From contig JAFIES010000076.1 in NCBI GenBank assembly GCA_020832415.1, forward strand, positions 54,468 through 118,467: a stretch of DNA of 64,000 nucleotides. The letters run 5' to 3'. The notes below the pieces were generated by a model. That model saw only the letters and a program-made list of their open reading frames with translations. It had not been told where the DNA came from and made no database searches. Source of the stretch: Balneolaceae bacterium (lineage in GTDB: Bacteria; Bacteroidota; Rhodothermia; Balneolales; Balneolaceae). A program made the translations under genes and the position numbers. Positions 63,943-64,000 of the stretch are shown piece after piece; within the stretch, counting starts at the first letter, position 1; every line of letters begins with the position of its first letter.

Positions 63943-64000
63943 ACAATGGAGAGTTTGATCCTGGCTCAGGACGAACGCTGGCGGCGGGCCTAACACATGC
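63943..64000 (+). rRNA. rrs: 16S ribosomal RNA, 5' end (partial)
   Basis: The conserved 5' end GAGTTTGATCCTGGCTCAG and GACGAACGCTGGCGGC are present, ending at the window edge in CCTAACACATGC. The first base is set by counting back from GAGTTTGATC using E. coli numbering (G9 at 63951). Only about 58 bases are in the window. Confidence 0.98.

Overview
The window looks like a chromosome segment from a heterotrophic member of the Bacteroidota/Balneolota side of the FCB group. My best guess is a Balneolales-type marine or halophilic bacterium; this is inference. The support is a SusC/SusD pair, a FecI/FecR/TonB-receptor set with an STN domain, many lipoproteins, weak or absent Shine-Dalgarno sequences, heptanucleotide tandem repeats and an AT-leaning genome. 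The last 58 bases are the 5' end of a 16S rRNA gene preceded by a plausible rRNA promoter. No phage, insertion sequence, CRISPR array or tRNA was recognised.

Layout. 1-4588: PEP carboxylase (ppc), then 1.5 kb without genes that holds a family of dispersed hairpin repeats. 4589-7097: a minus-strand ROK sugar kinase and an FHS-type sugar transporter. 7098-14343: housekeeping genes (cold-shock protein, a DksA-like protein, D-amino-acid transaminase, phosphoesterase, gatC, a YfhO-like membrane protein and a methyltransferase-like protein). 14503-31954: a divergently arranged glycan-utilisation locus. Its minus arm encodes a LamG lipoprotein, two PF10091 glycoamylase/GH144-like lipoproteins, an EEP-fold hydrolase and a lipoprotein resembling formylglycine-generating enzyme. 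Its plus arm encodes SusC, a SusD with an unusual PDZ-like insertion, a GH3 beta-glucosidase, a LacI-family regulator and a sodium:solute symporter. 31955-35350: two GT2 glycosyltransferases and a flippase. 35338-48051: mostly housekeeping and stress genes (quinone oxidoreductase, murI, HI0933-like flavoprotein, FNT channel, SEC-C protein, esterase, PIN-PhoH, TrmH-like methyltransferase, ALDH, WbqC-like protein, NhaC antiporter, pcm). 48147-53933: an ECF sigma / FecR / TonB-receptor operon, probably with two poorly characterised secreted proteins. 54245-63700: fasciclin protein, large zinc metalloprotease, glycosylasparaginase, CutC, alpha/beta hydrolase, SodC, UbiB-like kinase plus TetR-like regulator, and a queuosine-precursor transporter.

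How it may work together. The most coherent system is 14.5-32.0 kb. The surface GH144-like enzymes would cut a glucan, probably beta-1,2-linked judging by the family. SusC/SusD would import oligosaccharides, the periplasmic GH3 would release glucose, and the symporter would carry it inside. The ROK kinase and MFS pair near 5-7 kb could serve the same sugar. The least explained features are the PDZ-like insertion in SusD, the FGE-like lipoprotein with both catalytic cysteines but no sulfatase nearby, two heptamer tandem repeats filling a shared divergent promoter, and the hairpin-cassette repeats after ppc.
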